Below are positions 16,915 through 25,367 of a stretch of DNA of 47,337 nucleotides, piece by piece. The position numbers were made by a program, and so were the translations under genes. How positions within the stretch are numbered: position 1 is the stretch's first letter; each line of letters opens with the position of its first letter. The stretch comes from Candidatus Bathyarchaeota archaeon (GTDB taxonomy: Archaea; Thermoproteota; Bathyarchaeia; Bathyarchaeales; Bathycorpusculaceae): the NCBI GenBank assembly GCA_003165195.1, contig PLSP01000086.1, positions 1 through 47,337 on the forward strand, written 5' to 3'. The notes under the pieces are model-generated. The model had not been told where the DNA came from. It ran no database searches and was given only the letters and a program-made list of their open reading frames with translations.

Positions 16915-18108
16915 GTGCGAAGTATCTGCTTCGTTTCCCCAGAGTACTGGCCTCTTAGCGGCGGTACAGGAGCCTACGTCTACTACCTTGCAAACGAGCT
17001 CCTGAAAAACGCCTACCGCATCTACGTGGTTACGGGTTCGAACCAGACTTTGGATGTTCAAGTTAACCCACAACTCAAAGTGTTCTTCCTACAAATCCCA
17101 AAAACACCCATTATAAAATCTTTTATGCTCGCACAAGCCAGTAATCGCAAACTAAACAGCGAACGCCCAAACCTCAACGTCGACGTTACCCATGTCAACC
17201 TGCCGCTGACTCCAAACTTTGCCGTGCCGCCTAACTTTGGAAAAGCCACAATTTGTACTGTGCATTCCACTTGGAAAGGGGAAGCCCAAGCCATCAGCCG
17301 CGAACCCTTCAGTCGACTTAACTCGAACGAAAAGTTCATGGTAAGCTTTAATTGGTTTTTGCGAATTTTTGAGGAGAAAATGCTTGAGCGAGCTAAAAAA
17401 ATCATTGCGGTAAGCTATTTTACTAAAAAAGAACTTACACAGTATTATGGTGTTGCTGAAAGCAAAATCCGAGTTATCCATAATGGGGTTGATATCAAAA
17501 AGTTCCAGCCTGTTTTGGATAAGCGCAAAGCCAAGGTCGAACTCGGGTTTAACCCCGATGATTTACTCATACTCTCTGTAGGACGTCTTTATGCCCGTAA
17601 AGGTCTGTTCACTCTCATCGAATGTATGCCAAAAGTGACCAAACGTTTCTCAAACGCAAAATTCGTGATTTCAGGCAAAGGGCAAAGCGACGAAATGCAC
17701 AAACTAATTGCCCATGCCGAGCGCCATGGCGTAAAAGATAAAATCATTTTCACAGGCTACTACCCTGACAAAAAACTGCCTCTGCTTTACCAGACCGCCG
17801 ATGTCTTTGCGTTTAGCACATTCTATGAACATCACCCCTTCGCCGTGTTGGAAGCGCTCTCAACAGGTTTGCCTGTGGTAACCACTTGGGTGGGCGGCAT
17901 CCCCGAAACCATCCAAAGCGGCAAAAATGGGCTCCTTGTCGAGCCATTCAACGCCAAGCAGTTCTCTGACAAAATAATCTATTTGCTTGAGCACCCAGCG
18001 GAGGCAGAGGAAATGGGAAGGTTGGCCAGAAAGACCATTGTGCAACACTACGATTGGAGTATAGTCGTTAAGGACACCATAAAAGTCTACGATGAAGTAT
18101 TGGGCTAA
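16915..18108 (+). CDS. GT-B (family 4) glycosyltransferase
   Basis: 397 aa from a GTG at 16915, one base after the previous stop; the upstream ATG at 16834 would overlap that gene heavily. The N-terminal half shows FVSPEYWPLSGGTGAYVYYL and AVSYFTKKELTQYYG with VIHNGVDIKKF. The C-terminal half has SVGRLYARKGLFTLI, FVISGKGQSD, FTGYYPDKKLPLLYQTADVF and the GT4 donor-binding segment HHPFAVLEALSTGLPVV. It probably adds a nucleotide-sugar-derived hexose to a lipid-linked glycan started by the two preceding enzymes. The 3' end overlaps the convergent DUF362 gene by four bases. Confidence 0.86.
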   Translation: MRSICFVSPEYWPLSGGTGAYVYYLANELLKNAYRIYVVTGSNQTLDVQVNPQLKVFFLQIPKTPIIKSFMLAQASNRKLNSERPNLNVDVTHVNLPLTPNFAVPPNFGKATICTVHSTWKGEAQAISREPFSRLNSNEKFMVSFNWFLRIFEEKMLERAKKIIAVSYFTKKELTQYYGVAESKIRVIHNGVDIKKFQPVLDKRKAKVELGFNPDDLLILSVGRLYARKGLFTLIECMPKVTKRFSNAKFVISGKGQSDEMHKLIAHAERHGVKDKIIFTGYYPDKKLPLLYQTADVFAFSTFYEHHPFAVLEALSTGLPVVTTWVGGIPETIQSGKNGLLVEPFNAKQFSDKIIYLLEHPAEAEEMGRLARKTIVQHYDWSIVVKDTIKVYDEVLG

Positions 18109-19064
18109 GCGGTCTGTATTGGTTCTTTTCGGTACGCCATTGTGACTTTTTGGAACAACTTTACTATATCCAATGAGCAAAAGAAAAATTTTGTTAAGTA
18201 TTCATGCTGATAAATCATCATTTGCGCTTTAACGGGTAAATCAATCCGCGGCGGCTCAAACCGATGTTCAACCGTGGCAATCGGCAAGCCCTCAATAATA
18301 ACGTCGTCCTCACGCACGCCTGTTTTGCTAGCGATGTAGCCTAGATAAGTTTCTTTCCAATCCAGCATCATAACCTTGGCAGCCGTTATATCAACCGCTA
18401 AAGCATCGTTGCCTGTCAACATTAACCCCATTTTAACGGGTTTGCCTTTAGTCGGTCCATTACCTTCGATGCCTATTCGTGCATCCATAATCGTTAATTG
18501 CGGCTTGAAAAGTGTGTATAGACGATAGAAAACTTCAGGCAAATATGGGTGCAAATAGATGCGTTTGTTGCTTGGCACGCAGCCAAAGAGATTTTTGATG
18601 GCACCGCTGTAAGCCATAAACTCGTGTGTTTTCATCAAGGGCAAATCCACCACGGCATCCGCATCCAACACGGTTTTGGGAAGAAACAGCCGCTTCAATG
18701 GAGTGTTGCCCTGAAATTTTACTTCAACAAGTTTGTCTTCCGAGAGGTTGATGACGCTGCCGCCTGCCGCTTTCACTGAGGTTTGTACGCCTGTTTTATC
18801 GAACGCTGTCCAGCAGGGATAGTTGAAGCCGTTTGATTCGCCCACAATGACCTCGCTGTTCCCATCACGCAACAAGCCGACGAGTTGATGCATTAATTCG
18901 GGGCTTGTAACAACACCTGGCAGGTATTCTGGGTGACTTAAGTTTGGTTTAATGAAAATTGTGTGTTTGCCCCTCAACCCTGAAGCTTCAACGGCTTCCT
19001 TTACAATATCGCTTATATCGTCTCTTGAGCGGAAAATTTTGACGGTTTTTTGTGGGTTAGGCAC
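18105..19064 (-). CDS. DUF362 family protein
   Basis: About 320 aa. DUF362 hallmarks: IFIKPNLSHPEYLPGVVTSP, VGESNGF, DADAVVDLPLMKTHEFMAYSGAIKNLFGC, DARIGIEGNGPTKGKP and LTGNDALAVDITAAKVM. The usual C-terminal ferredoxin segment of many DUF362 proteins is missing; the tail is hydrophobic and basic. GTG at 19064 is preferred because an AAGGTGG site lies just before it; GTG 19073 is the longer option. It overlaps the end of the SPASM radical SAM gene and is the last gene of a minus-strand run cobS-like, cobY-like, radical SAM, DUF362. The biochemical role of the family is not settled. Confidence 0.8.
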   Translation of the reverse strand: MPNPQKTVKIFRSRDDISDIVKEAVEASGLRGKHTIFIKPNLSHPEYLPGVVTSPELMHQLVGLLRDGNSEVIVGESNGFNYPCWTAFDKTGVQTSVKAAGGSVINLSEDKLVEVKFQGNTPLKRLFLPKTVLDADAVVDLPLMKTHEFMAYSGAIKNLFGCVPSNKRIYLHPYLPEVFYRLYTLFKPQLTIMDARIGIEGNGPTKGKPVKMGLMLTGNDALAVDITAAKVMMLDWKETYLGYIASKTGVREDDVIIEGLPIATVEHRFEPPRIDLPVKAQMMIYQHEYLTKFFFCSLDIVKLFQKVTMAYRKEPIQTA

Positions 19065-20484
19065 TTTTGCCACCTTTCACTCCCATAATGCAGCCAGGAT
19101 CGCCATTAAACATGTCACCGTTATGATAAGCTGCTGAACGTGCTCTGCAGCCGCCGCAGATATACTTGTAATCGCATTTGCCGCAGGAACCTTTGAGGTT
19201 GGCTCTATTTCGAAACGCGTTGAAAAGAGATGCGTTGAGCCAGATGTCTTGGAACTTTTCGGTTTTAAGATTGCCAACGTTAACAGGCAAAAACACGCAT
19301 GGGTGAACGTCGCCTTGCGGCGATAGCGAACAGTAGAGTCTGCCTGCTCCACATCCACCAATAAAGTCGCCGAGTGGAACAGCTTTTTTTGTTACCTTGA
19401 CTGTTTGCATGTGCGCCATCGACATGGTTACTTCGCCTGTGCCCGATGACCCCTGACATTGCAAGGCAACGCGCGCAAGCTGAGGCGCAGTGGCAAGGAT
19501 AGTGGTTTTGCAGCCTGCAGATATGCGATTTAGCAGGTACTGAAGCACTTTTTCGCGTTCTTGAGGTGACAAATCTTGATCAGCATGTGCTTTACCTCGA
19601 CCAGTCGGAATAAAATTGAAGTAGGTAAATCGTTCGGCGTGAATATTCTCTGCTAAGTCGATAATTGCAGGCAATTCTGCCATGTTATTTTTGCCCACTG
19701 TTGTAGCAATGCACACACATAAGTCAGCTTCGACACAGTTCTTAAGACCAGCTAACGCTTTGTCAAATGTACCAGGTACGCCTCGAAATTCATCATGCGT
19801 TTTGGCAGATGCGCCGTCGATACTAACATCGATGTAGTTCACCTTGGCTTCCTTGATTTTCCGTACATTCTCTTTCGTTAGGAGGGTGCCGTTTGAAGCA
19901 AGTGACACATAAAGTCCACGGTCAGACGCATGCCGTGCAACCGTAAAGAAGTCACTGCGCGTCAGAGGCTCGCCGCCTGAAAACGCCAATGCCGTCACAC
20001 CTGCATCAGCAAGCTGATCCACAACCGCCAACGCCTGTTCGGTGGTTAATTCTTCCTCTTGAACTGCGCCAGAATTGGAGTAGCAGTGCTTGCAGGCTAA
20101 GTTACATTTATGAGTAAAATCCCAAACAACCAAAAACGGTGCAGAAAGTGACATAGGTTTCTTTATGCCAAAATAAGCAAACGACCGTACTAAATTAAGA
20201 ACCGCTGTTCTTGCGTAAGGGTCAGCTAAAAGCTTCTCAACTTTTTCCCGCTTAAAATTGAGGCTTCTTCTCAAAAATTCAAGCCAGAAACCGATTACCC
20301 GCGAGTAAAGACCACTGCATTTCTCGCATTTTCGATCAATTTTTCCTGCGTAATCGTCTAGTGCTGCTTCAAGAACCGTTCTACCACATGCTGGACATTT
20401 CTTCAACGACAATTTGAGCATTCGCTTAGTCATGGGCAGCGTTATCACCGCGTTCCAAAAGGTGTCATGGCTAATCAGGCTCAT
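19057..20484 (-). CDS. radical SAM/SPASM enzyme with N-terminal zinc-ribbon-like extension
   Basis: 475 aa. The N-terminus carries CPAC (30-33) and CEKC (53-56), a probable zinc ribbon or extra cluster site. The radical SAM core has C127-x3-C131-x2-C134 (KCNLACKHCYSNSG), FSGGEPL, LASNGTLL and VSIDGASAKTHDEFRG. The C-terminal SPASM part has GCGAGRLYCSLSPQGDVHPC, then CGKCDYKYICGGCR, with enough cysteines for two auxiliary clusters. SPASM enzymes modify peptides or cofactors; AhbC/NirJ-like heme enzymes have this general plan too, but no specific match can be claimed. GGAGGAGGAGA eight bases upstream of ATG 20484 fixes the start. It sits 108 bases after the cobY-like gene on the same strand. 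Confidence 0.88.
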   Translation of the reverse strand: MSLISHDTFWNAVITLPMTKRMLKLSLKKCPACGRTVLEAALDDYAGKIDRKCEKCSGLYSRVIGFWLEFLRRSLNFKREKVEKLLADPYARTAVLNLVRSFAYFGIKKPMSLSAPFLVVWDFTHKCNLACKHCYSNSGAVQEEELTTEQALAVVDQLADAGVTALAFSGGEPLTRSDFFTVARHASDRGLYVSLASNGTLLTKENVRKIKEAKVNYIDVSIDGASAKTHDEFRGVPGTFDKALAGLKNCVEADLCVCIATTVGKNNMAELPAIIDLAENIHAERFTYFNFIPTGRGKAHADQDLSPQEREKVLQYLLNRISAGCKTTILATAPQLARVALQCQGSSGTGEVTMSMAHMQTVKVTKKAVPLGDFIGGCGAGRLYCSLSPQGDVHPCVFLPVNVGNLKTEKFQDIWLNASLFNAFRNRANLKGSCGKCDYKYICGGCRARSAAYHNGDMFNGDPGCIMGVKGGKSA

Positions 20485-20592
20485 TTAGCAGGTTCTCCTC
20501 CTCCGCAATTGGGGTAGTGTAGGTTGCGGGGTAATGTTAAAGATTTCTCTAAAACCGTCAAATTGTTGTGTGAAGCCAAAGCATGAAAAAGA

Positions 20593-21210
20593 TCAGCGTC
20601 TGCTCTTCATTATTTTCTCTGCGATTTCCAAGTCTTTAAGCGTGTTAATATTTAGTAGCACTTCAACCTCTTCGGTTATAAGTGCAACTGTTTCGATTTT
20701 GCCTTCGCCCTGGATTTTGTCGCCGTTAACGATATTGACGCCAGACACAGCATACCACACACCCCTGTACTCATCAATGGAATCGACGGATAGCCCTGAT
20801 CGCTCGCGGATTTCAATAGGCACAAAAACCGCATAGAACTCTTTTTGGCAGGCTTCGAACTGGCTAACTATTTTGTCGAGGAATTTGCCTGTGATCGCCG
20901 GCGAATCCGCTGGGATGGTCAACACTGGACCAATCAAACCTGCTGTCTTTGTAGCTTGCCTTAGGTCATTGTGGTAGCCTTTGGCATCAGTGCACAAAAC
21001 TCTCCACCCCATGCTTTTACAATGCTTCTCCGTCAGCGGAGTGTTAGGGCTGACAACAACATAGAACTCAGAGACCTTCTCGGCGCCTGCAACTGCCTCA
21101 GCCACCCAGTCAATGAGCGGTTTGTCCAAAAAAGGCAAAAGAGGCTTTTCCGTAGGTAACCCCATGCGTTTGCCTTTGCCGCCAGCCATAATCAACGCAG
21201 GTACTATCAT
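20593..21210 (-). CDS. CobY-like nucleotidyltransferase (copy 1)
   Basis: 205 aa, MobA/CobY-type nucleotidyltransferase: ALIMAGGKGKRMG at residues 5-17, EKPLLPFLDKPLIDW, LTIPADSPAITG as the metal-binding region, and a C-terminal NINTLKDLEIAEKIM. In archaea CobY uses GTP to convert adenosylcobinamide phosphate to adenosylcobinamide-GDP. Length matches CobY. It overlaps the cobS-like gene by four bases. A second, more typical CobY lies at 34927-35544, so this copy may be redundant or act on a different phosphate. No symbol is given because the neighbouring CobS copy is unusual and the genes opposite concern lipids. Confidence 0.75.
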   Translation of the reverse strand: MIVPALIMAGGKGKRMGLPTEKPLLPFLDKPLIDWVAEAVAGAEKVSEFYVVVSPNTPLTEKHCKSMGWRVLCTDAKGYHNDLRQATKTAGLIGPVLTIPADSPAITGKFLDKIVSQFEACQKEFYAVFVPIEIRERSGLSVDSIDEYRGVWYAVSGVNIVNGDKIQGEGKIETVALITEEVEVLLNINTLKDLEIAEKIMKSRR

Positions 21211-22040
21211 ATAGCCACCATTAAAACCGCTGAAAATAGGATAAGAGTGACTGCCCTTGCAACCTCGTTTGTTGCTCCAATCATGTCGCCTGAAACCCCG
21301 CCGAAAACATTCTCCGAAACTTTTTCCATTGCAAACGCCACTGGGATGCTCACCAACACGAGTCCGATGCCGATTAAACCCAAGATGGGTTTGCCGCTTA
21401 GGGCAAAGAACGGGATAACGATTAGCATTGAGAGGGCGTAGGCGATTATGTTTAGTTTGTTTTTTGCTTTCGCTATAAAAATTGAGCCTAGGCCTTTGTG
21501 GGTGGGTTTTCCAATCCAGACTATGGTTACCATTGCAAGCTTTGCCGATAGCTCCGCGACAACTATGGCGCCAAAAGCATAGAGCGGGTTAATTAAAAAC
21601 AAGCCTATGAAGGCGACGAATTCCACGATCAACGCTAGCAAAGCCCCCCAGTATGTTACGGTCCATGCGTGAGCTGCCATTTTTCGGTCATGTAAGTTTC
21701 GGACGCCAAAAGCGTTGCCAAGGTCAATTAAGCCGTCAAAGTGTTGCAGTCCCGTTATCACAAGCAGGAAGGCCACTGTCATTGCTGCAACCACAAGTTT
21801 TGAGAGGATAGCAGTTGGCAAGGCAATTAACGGGGTTGTTAAGCTGAGCAGGAAACGTACAAGGTAACCTGAACCGACAAAGTAGGCTCCGGTCAAGACA
21901 CCGATGAAGGCGCCGATGATGGGAAAAAGGTAAACGTGTTCAGCCGTTGTGAAGATGAAGTCTTCTTTTCCGCCTACCGGGATAATTGTCAGAAAAGATA
22001 GCAAATCCCTAAAAGTTTTTATAGGCTTCAACGGCGACAT
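21207..22040 (-). CDS. CobS-like adenosylcobinamide-GDP ribazoletransferase paralogue (copy 1, diverged)
   Basis: Polytopic membrane protein, about 277 aa from ATG 22040; ATG 22058 is the longer option. The shorter start aligns better with copy 2, and a TATA-like element about 26 bases away would make the message leaderless. The fold is CobS: FLTIIPVG, HVYLFPIIGAFIG, TGLQHFDGLIDLG and a C-terminal FGGVSGDMIGATNEVAR. However, the signature that in copy 2 reads HTDGLLDFGDG is here HFDGLIDLGNA, replacing the third Asp, and the following MxD segment is RKMAAHAW. It may still be CobS or may join a different nucleotide-activated group to a different alcohol. It is divergent from the epimerase gene. 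Confidence 0.75.
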   Translation of the reverse strand: MSPLKPIKTFRDLLSFLTIIPVGGKEDFIFTTAEHVYLFPIIGAFIGVLTGAYFVGSGYLVRFLLSLTTPLIALPTAILSKLVVAAMTVAFLLVITGLQHFDGLIDLGNAFGVRNLHDRKMAAHAWTVTYWGALLALIVEFVAFIGLFLINPLYAFGAIVVAELSAKLAMVTIVWIGKPTHKGLGSIFIAKAKNKLNIIAYALSMLIVIPFFALSGKPILGLIGIGLVLVSIPVAFAMEKVSENVFGGVSGDMIGATNEVARAVTLILFSAVLMVAI

Positions 22041-22071
22041 ATAACCTAAACTCAACATAACACAATATAGG
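22038..22071. promoter_or_regulatory. overlapping divergent promoters, cobS-like operon (left) and lipid operon (right)
   Basis: Only 47 bases separate the ATG at 22040 (minus) from the ATG at 22088 (plus). CATATAAC at 22038-22045 is a box A for rightward transcription; CCTATATTG on the minus strand (22063-22071) is one for leftward transcription. The two elements point at each other's genes across the same short segment, so RNA polymerases or a single regulator should affect both operons. Confidence 0.5.
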
Positions 22072-22087
22072 TTTTGTCGTGGTTGGT

Positions 22088-23023
22088 ATGGGGGAGCTTC
22101 AGGGGAAAAAAATAGTAGTTACTGGCGGAGCGGGCTTTATTGGCTTCCACCTCTGCAAGAAACTATCTGAGTTAACGTCGAATTTGACAATTTATGATAA
22201 TTTGTCAAGCGGCAAAATGGAAAACGTCAAAGACGTGCCCAAAGCTAAGCTTGTTAAAGGCGACATTTTAGACCTAAAAAAACTCAATTCATTGGAGAAG
22301 GCTGATTTAATATATCATTTAGCAGCTCAAGTGGTCGTGCCCTACTCCATGGAAAACCCTATAATTGACTTTGACACAAACGCCAAAGGTACCCTTCATG
22401 TTCTTGAGAAAGCACGTAAAGACGACTCCAAAGTCGTTTTCGCCTCAAGCGCCGCCGTCTACGGTAACTCCACGGTCTTTCCAACCCCAGAATCCTACGG
22501 TTTCCACCCATTCTCATGTTATGGCTTATCAAAAGTTGTGGGTGAGGAATACTGTGACATGTATCGCAGTCAATACGGCTTAGACATCGTAATCACCAGG
22601 TTTGCCAATGTTTATGGACTAAGATGTCATGGCGTCATCCACGACTTCCTCGACAAGCTAACAGCTAACCCGGGCAAACTAGAAATCATAGGCACTGGTT
22701 TGCAGTCAAGAGATTTCGTTCATGTCTCCGATGTAGTAAATGCTCTTGTCACTATGGGATCAGAAGATTCTGCCAATGGCCAGGTCTACAACCTCGGCTA
22801 TGGAACAACGATTACTATTATCGATCTTGCCAAAATGATGCTAAAGATTTTGGGTTTGGAAAAGAAAACGTTTGTGACCACAACAGGCGTGTCCTGGCAA
22901 GGCGACGTTACCGAAATCTGGTTTGATAACTCAAAAGCCCGAAAAGAGTTGAATTGGAACCCCACAGTTAGTCTCGAAGAAAGCATTAAAGAAGTCATTG
23001 CTGACAGGAAACTGTCTAAATGA
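22088..23023 (+). CDS. NAD-dependent nucleotide-sugar epimerase/dehydratase (extended SDR, GalE-like)
   Basis: 311 aa from ATG 22088; a GTG at 22079 would add three residues. NAD-binding motif VTGGAGFIGFHLCKKL at the N-terminus, DLIYHLAAQ near 80, then the catalytic serine region FASSAAVYG and Tyr-Lys in YGLSKVVGEEY. RFANVYGLR, DFVHVSDVV and YNLGYGT are typical of UDP-hexose 4-epimerases and dehydratases. The exact sugar cannot be fixed by eye. Its stop overlaps the UbiA gene by four bases, so it is the first gene of an operon with lipid enzymes; supplying a sugar for a glycolipid head group is a sensible inference. Confidence 0.85.
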   Translation: MGELQGKKIVVTGGAGFIGFHLCKKLSELTSNLTIYDNLSSGKMENVKDVPKAKLVKGDILDLKKLNSLEKADLIYHLAAQVVVPYSMENPIIDFDTNAKGTLHVLEKARKDDSKVVFASSAAVYGNSTVFPTPESYGFHPFSCYGLSKVVGEEYCDMYRSQYGLDIVITRFANVYGLRCHGVIHDFLDKLTANPGKLEIIGTGLQSRDFVHVSDVVNALVTMGSEDSANGQVYNLGYGTTITIIDLAKMMLKILGLEKKTFVTTTGVSWQGDVTEIWFDNSKARKELNWNPTVSLEESIKEVIADRKLSK

Positions 23024-23904
23024 CTCTGGCTGCACCGGCTAAAGGTATAGTTGCTCTTTTACGGTTTCCCTATTGGCTGATGACCGGCGGCCTATCTGTC
23101 CTGACAGCGTTTGCCATAAACAAAAGCATGATTGCCCCCCAAACAATCGTTTTAATATTTTTTTCAATGGCATTTATCACCAGTGCAGGGTTCGCAATCA
23201 ACGATTACTTTGACAGGGAAAGCGACGCAGTCATAAAGCCCAAACGCCCTATCCCCTCAGGAGCCCTGTCCCTTAAACAGGTAATTGTGGTTTCAGGCGT
23301 CCTTTTCACAATAGGGTTGATAATGGCTGCCTACATAAACTGGCTCAGCTTTGTAATTATTTTGGCAGATTCATTGCTACTTCTAATTTACTCAACGCTT
23401 GTAAAACGCAAATCTGGTTTTGTAGCAAACATTCTGATCGGTATTTTGACAGGCACTGCCTTCATATATGGACAAGCAACTATCTCCCAACCTCCGACTG
23501 TAAACCTAATTTCTCTAAGTCTCTACCCCATTGCCTTTGGCACAATAGGCGGCAATGTGCTCCGGGATATCCTAAGTGTAGAGGGCGACTCAAAGGTTGG
23601 GTACCCGACGCTTCCGCAGAAAATCGGCGGCGTTAGATCAGCGAAGGTAGCTGCATTTTTCTTTACATTAACTGCGGTGTTTGCTCCTCTGCCCTCTCTT
23701 CCATTCTTTGCAGGTCACTTTACAGTTTACTATTTACCGCTCATCCTGCTTTGGAGTGCCCTTTTGATTTATGCTTCAATTCATCTGGCAACCTCAGCTT
23801 CATCAGTAACTAACGTTCGGAAATACGAACGAATTGTGACTATGTCAATGATTTTGTTACCGCTAGCGTTAATAATTGAAGCGACACTTGGAGGGATGCT
23901 ATGA
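23020..23904 (+). CDS. UbiA-family prenyltransferase, probably digeranylgeranylglyceryl phosphate synthase
   Basis: 294 aa with about eight membrane helices. First Asp-rich motif N61-D-x2-D65-x3-D69 (NDYFDRESDA) followed by KPKRPIPSG; second motif LRDILSVEGD at 181-190 followed by GYPTLPQKIGG. This combination is characteristic of archaeal DGGGP synthases, which add the second geranylgeranyl chain to geranylgeranylglyceryl phosphate in ether-lipid synthesis. Some archaea carry several UbiA paralogues with other acceptors, so the activity is likely but not certain. Four-base overlaps with both neighbours (epimerase before, Tes-type radical SAM after) show translational coupling. Confidence 0.8.
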   Translation: MTLAAPAKGIVALLRFPYWLMTGGLSVLTAFAINKSMIAPQTIVLIFFSMAFITSAGFAINDYFDRESDAVIKPKRPIPSGALSLKQVIVVSGVLFTIGLIMAAYINWLSFVIILADSLLLLIYSTLVKRKSGFVANILIGILTGTAFIYGQATISQPPTVNLISLSLYPIAFGTIGGNVLRDILSVEGDSKVGYPTLPQKIGGVRSAKVAAFFFTLTAVFAPLPSLPFFAGHFTVYYLPLILLWSALLIYASIHLATSASSVTNVRKYERIVTMSMILLPLALIIEATLGGML

Positions 23905-25367
23905 CCAAGACAAAGAGCATCTGCCCCGACTGCCAGAAAAAAATAGATGCCCAACTTACACAAGCCAACGGGAAAATCCAAATCACCAAACAATGTCCAG
24001 AACATGGCGAGTTCGAGGCCACTCACTGGCAAAGCTCAAAAGTCTATAGCCATATGCAAACTTTTGACCAGTTCCAATATCTTGGCGACTTGAACGCTCC
24101 TAAAGACCCTGAAGGTTGCCCCTATAAATGTGAAACCTGCAGTAATCATGCTTCAGGCACTGTTATAGGCGTAATTGATGTCACAAAACGTTGTAACTTC
24201 AAGTGTGCAGTTTGTTTCTCGACTTTTCCCCAGCAAGAAGTCGATTATGAGCCAACCAAAGAAGCGCTCATAGACATGCTTGAGTTTGTAAGTAAAGCTA
24301 ACCCCAAACCTCCAGCGATTCTCTTCTCCGGCGGCGAACCCCTTGAACGTGAGGATATGCCTGAAATAATTAGTGCTGCTCACAAGCTAAAGTTTATGAC
24401 TATTTTGGCGACTAATGGGACTCACTTGGTTGACACGCCTGGGTTGGCGAAGAACCTGAAAGATAGTGGCTTAAACATCGTTTATTTATCGTTTGACAGT
24501 TTCCACGAAGATTTCAACAAAAAGGTTAGAGGGCGAGAGCTCTTAGACGTTAAACTGAAAGCTATTGAGGTTTGCCGACAACACGACATGGAAATCATCT
24601 TAGTTAACACTTTGATGAAAAGTCTAAACGATAATGAGGTCGGCGACATGATTCGGTTCGCTGCAAAAAACACTGACATTGTACGTGGCTTAATTTTCCA
24701 GCCTATCGCTTTCACGGGCCGTGCTACAGAAAATCCGTTCCGCGAGAATTTCAGGGAGTGGTCTTTTGCTGAGGACGTTGAAAAACAAACCGGTGGCGAA
24801 GTAAAAGCAACAGATCTGTTTCCTATGTCGGTTATGACTTCGCCAATCAAAATCATGCGCAAGTTCATGCAAAAACCTTGGCCACTGTTCTCATGCAGCC
24901 CGCAATGTGGCATAGTTAATTGGATTTACGTTTCTAAAGAAGGCAAAATGTTTCCAATCAACCGCTTTGTCAACTTTGACAGGTTCTTTAACACCATTCG
25001 CAAAACCGCTGAAAATGCAGAGTCTAAAGGCAAATTCTCATTGCTCTCATCGCTTTTTATGGCCTCTATGCTTTCGATGAACATGCTGCTTGTAACCCAA
25101 GAAGTCGGAATGTTGACCTTGTTGAACTCGGTTATGCGTATGCATTTGTCGCCTTCTTATCAGTCGTTGGGCAAAATCCGCCGCCGAATCTTTTTGTTAG
25201 GCTGCATGGCTTTCATGGATTCCTACAATTTTGACGTAAACCGTGTCCGCCGATGCGTAGTCCACTATATCACTCCCGATAAGAAAATCATACCGTTCTG
25301 CGCTTACAACAACATCCACAGAGTCGCCATCGAAAAACAGTACGCTGAAAGCCACAAAAAAGCTTAG
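23901..25367 (+). CDS. radical SAM protein of the MJ0619/tetraether lipid synthase (Tes) family
   Basis: 488 aa. The N-terminal cysteine pattern is that of this family: CPDC at 8-11, CPEHG at 32-36, GCPYKCETC with C73, C77 and C80, then the radical SAM motif C98-x3-C102-x2-C105 (RCNFKCAVC). FSGGEPLEREDMPEI, LATNGTHL, YLSFDSFHEDF and IRFAAKNTDIVRGLIFQPIAF follow, then CSPQCG with KMFPINRFVN, and a C-terminal CVVHYITPDKKIIPFCAYN. Known Tes proteins join two archaeol-type lipids tail to tail by C-C bond formation to make tetraether lipids; an older proposal for MJ0619 was pterin methylation. Translational coupling to a DGGGP-synthase-like UbiA gene supports the lipid role. Confidence 0.8.
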   Translation: MTKTKSICPDCQKKIDAQLTQANGKIQITKQCPEHGEFEATHWQSSKVYSHMQTFDQFQYLGDLNAPKDPEGCPYKCETCSNHASGTVIGVIDVTKRCNFKCAVCFSTFPQQEVDYEPTKEALIDMLEFVSKANPKPPAILFSGGEPLEREDMPEIISAAHKLKFMTILATNGTHLVDTPGLAKNLKDSGLNIVYLSFDSFHEDFNKKVRGRELLDVKLKAIEVCRQHDMEIILVNTLMKSLNDNEVGDMIRFAAKNTDIVRGLIFQPIAFTGRATENPFRENFREWSFAEDVEKQTGGEVKATDLFPMSVMTSPIKIMRKFMQKPWPLFSCSPQCGIVNWIYVSKEGKMFPINRFVNFDRFFNTIRKTAENAESKGKFSLLSSLFMASMLSMNMLLVTQEVGMLTLLNSVMRMHLSPSYQSLGKIRRRIFLLGCMAFMDSYNFDVNRVRRCVVHYITPDKKIIPFCAYNNIHRVAIEKQYAESHKKA

